Assembly (NCBI GenBank): GCA_004154925.1
Contig: QJNS01000044.1
Location: 186,001-250,000, forward strand
Direction: 5' to 3'
Length of the DNA: 64,000 nt
From: Monosporascus cannonballus
Taxonomy: Eukaryota; Ascomycota; Sordariomycetes; Xylariales
Notes under the pieces: generated by a model
Databases searched by the model: none
The model's input: the letters and a program-made list of their open reading frames with translations, nothing else
What the model was told of the DNA's origin: nothing
Part shown: positions 61,401-64,000 of the stretch, in pieces
Numbering within the stretch: position 1 is the stretch's first letter
Layout of the letters: every line of letters starts with the position of its first letter
Made by a program: the position numbers and the translations under genes

Positions 61401-64000
61401 TAAATAGTTCGTATTTTATTTTGAAGGTTATTTTTTATTTATATCCTTTTTTGATTTTAATAAGGTTCTATTTATTTTTAAGATCCAATACTGTGAATTA
61501 TTTGGTTCCGTAAAATCGGTTTTTTATTTCCGTAATTAAGGGTAATAATATTTGATCCTTAATAATAACGTTATTTAGTTATCGGTAATTAATTATAAAT
61601 CGTAATTTCCCATTTTTTTAGGTACGAAAAACATAAGATATTCTGCAAGTAATTTTAAAGGTTAAATTTATCCTTTCTATAGCCGATTTTCCAGGTATTC
61701 TTTGAAAGTACGTAGTTCGTTTTCATTAAGGTTGTAAATAAGGTAAAACTTTGTCGAAAACCCTTCCTTAAAGATTATCTTATGATTTTATTCGCTATGT
61801 TCTAATAACTTTGTATCGAATTTTTTTTAAAAAAGTTGTTCATATCTGTGGTATTATAATGGCATATTAGTTAAATCTTTTGGTTCCTTAGGTTTTTATT
61901 GTTGTTTTAAATCGTTATTTTGTTATTTTAATTTTGTTTTGATAATAATAATAATACGTCGTATATTTGTTTGATACCCGTTTTTTTTTGTATTTTGTTT
62001 TTTTAGGTAATAAGGTATTTGCTATATCCTTATGCCTGTATTCGTCGTTATTATCGATCGAATATTAAGATCTTAATTTTTTCGTTTTTTGTTTGTTAAT
62101 AAGGAATAAAGCGAATTTTATTTAACCAGTTCTGCCGTTAATTAAAATTCCATACTGCCGTATTTATAATAATCCTAAGATTATATCGTAATTTCCGAAT
62201 AAAACGATATCGAAATTAACCGTTTAGTATCGTCCTAAAATAAAAATCTTAAAGTAATTACTTTTGCATATAATTTTTCCGTCATCGTAAGCAAATTCCT
62301 AACTTTCGGTATTTATCGCTATATAAAATTTTAATTTGTATTTCCATAATAATTTAAACTTATTAACCATATCCGGTATAATATAATTTCCGCTTAAAGT
62401 TCCGCAATTTATTATTACAATATATTAATACGTTTCAATTCGTATATCTAAAATAATAAGGTCGTTAACGTTTTTTATTATTGCGTTTAAAGTTTTTTTT
62501 AAAAGTTCTCTTTAATTTCTCTGGGTTTCGTTATTTTGCGGCTTTTTTATAAGTAACTTTTTTCTTTTAACTTTTATTCGAATCGGTTAAGCCTTGCTTA
62601 TATTTTTTCGTTTAACGCATTAAGTTATTATATTTATTGTTGTTATCGGCGTATTATTCTTTTAAGCCGTATTAATTATTTTTAATTTTTTTGTAATTCC
62701 CTTTTTTATCGAATACATTATTTTCTTATATTTACGATTATATCTTATTATATGTCGTTATGGTTATTGTTCCAGAAATCTCCTATAAATTGACGTATTT
62801 TTTCCTTAATAGCTTTTTTTTCGAAAGGATCTATAATAAATGCTAATTGAAAATAAAAGTCCGTAATAACTTTCTAATAATACTTTTTTACCATATATTA
62901 AATTAACTTTTTTTCCGTTTGGAAATTATATTATTTATAATAATAAAAAAAGGTTTTCTACAAGCACTATTTTTTTTCGGGCCAACTTTTTGTTTCGGCC
63001 AACTGTTGGATATTTCCTACGGTTATGGTTCGAAGCTGTCGATATTATTATTCGTCGTTTTTATTATGCCCGGTTCGATTTAAAAAATCGAATCCCTTAT
63101 AATATATGCGGGTAATTCGTACGTAAATATATTATTTCTATTTTTCGTAATCGGGGTATTTTCGTCGTCGATAATATATGGCGTATATTTTGCTATATCG
63201 ATTAGGTATTCCGGGACAAATTTTTTCTGTCTAATCCCGGTATTCGTATAATTATTTTTGTAATGCTTTTTATTATGTTCGTAATACTTATCGAATTAAT
63301 TTCTTGGTTTTTCGTATTTTTCATCGAATCTTTAATTAAGATAAACTTAATTAAACTTTTTATTTAAGGCCGGATACGTACTTGGTTTAAATTATGTTAA
63401 TAACTTTATTATTGTTTCCTTAATTATTCCTAAGTTATCCTTCCGGTATAGGGGTCTAATTATCTTATCGTAATTTCTTAGGTTTTTTATATTTGTAAAT
63501 TTTATGTCCCATTTTACCGTAATTAAAGCATTTAATCTAACTCCAATTTTATCTGTGGATAACGCCGAGTTCCATAAATCCTGGCGCCGTTCCGTAAAAA
63601 GTAAAAGATACGTTTTTTTTCTTTCCTTAATTAAACTTATATCCCAAATACGGGGTATATTATTTTTTTTCCTATCGTTTTTCAAATTGTCGATTATTAA
63701 TCTTAATTATTTTTGTAATATACCGGTCCAGGGCAATTAATCGTTTGATCCGAATAATTTTATGCTTTATATTATTTTTTAATCCTTTTTAAAATTTGTC
63801 GATAAAGGTATCGGTTTCGTCGTTTTCTTATCCTGCTTTAGCCGTAAAACCTTTAAAGGTTACGGCGTACTTAGACGCAAGCTTTTTTTGTCGGAATTAT
63901 AAAAATTATTAAGCCGTTAATTATTTTTTATCCGGATTACCGAAATTGTTACGTATTTTGTTTTTGAAATTGGTATAAATCGAAAAAATCTCGTTAATAA
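58432..64000 (-). pseudogene. gag-pol remnant of element F
   Basis: Minus strand. The chromodomain has YLIK and KYPNSKNTWEPAKNLIGA. The integrase shows IYGLPTQIMSDKGSIF (59,870-59,935) and VIVDRFTKFSYF. Its reverse transcriptase box reads FIVCYLDDIFIF, with the Asp pair intact. The zinc knuckle is partly lost (Ala and Val for Cys in the readable frame at 63,392-63,685). Reverse transcriptase to gag are interrupted by numerous TAA/TAG. Confidence 0.78.

Larger units (their letters stand above)
58037..64000 (-). mobile_element. Element F: Gyp2 copy, minus strand, 5' end outside the window
   Basis: The 3' LTR is at 58,037-58,431 (plus-strand start TGTGACGGC, end TTATAATA from CGTAACA). Going right: 3' tail, chromodomain (59,063-59,180), integrase (59,830-60,400), RNase H and reverse transcriptase (60,600-61,600, YLDD read inverted at 61,288-61,299), protease (62,130-62,600), gag (62,600 to the end) with zinc knuckle at about 63,490-63,535. 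Closest in layout to C and 2b. Confidence 0.88.

Noticed and set aside
1..64000. CRISPR array, rRNA or tRNA genes
   Set aside because: No regularly spaced direct repeats with unique spacers, no conserved rRNA blocks and no cloverleaf sequence seen while reading; tRNA detection by eye is weak in AT-rich DNA.

Overview
The window is nuclear DNA of a filamentous ascomycete (Pezizomycotina-type; genus not resolvable by reading). Evidence: a Zn2Cys6 transcription-factor gene, a short GT-AG spliced gene, chromodomain-bearing Ty3/gypsy retrotransposons, and very AT-rich repeats whose decay looks like repeat-induced point mutation (RIP): TpA is abundant, CpA rare, CpG still common, and Gln/Trp codons and catalytic Asp codons have become stops or Asn. 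Nearly all the window is transposon graveyard. The only gene-like DNA is a GC-balanced island at about 46.1-51.3 kb.

Left block (1-32,294) is a nested stack of LTR retrotransposons whose boundaries I could read to the base, with 5-bp target-site duplications (TSDs). The base is family Gyp2, minus strand: scraps 2c (31,531-31,781) and 2d (LTR 31,782-32,158 plus tail), then copy 2b (5' LTR 31,139-31,530, gag and protease running left off the window). Copy 2b was split by A (family Gyp1, minus, 391-7,779, TSD TTAAG, one copy mutated) and by C (Gyp2 copy 2a, plus, 9,462-30,924, TSD TAAAA). C was split in turn by B (Gyp1, plus, 12,219-19,634, TSD CCTTA) and D (Gyp3, plus, 21,001-28,280, TSD GTTAA). 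Without its insertions C is about 6.76 kb.

Middle block (32,295-46,090) looks like one large DNA-transposon-like element, H. Its ends are GC-rich, roughly inverted, and packed with palindromic ACCCGCGGGT/ACCCATGGGT motifs. Its AT-rich interior is unrecognised and is interrupted by a Ty1/copia element, G (plus, 32,738-38,123, 163-bp LTRs, perfect TSD ATAAC). H has no visible TSD and its two flanks do not match.

Gene island (46,091-51,322): a broken Zn2Cys6 transcription-factor gene (about 46.5-48.2 kb), an intact metallo-beta-lactamase-fold hydrolase on the minus strand (48,489-49,289), a 458-bp divergent promoter region, and an intact two-exon small membrane protein (49,748-50,201). About 1.1 kb follows in which I recognise nothing.

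Right block (51,323-64,000): E (Gyp3, plus, 5' LTR 51,323-51,748) runs to 58,036, where F (Gyp2, minus, 3' LTR 58,037-58,431) begins and leaves the window. All transposon coding regions are dead. I see no tRNA, rRNA or CRISPR array.
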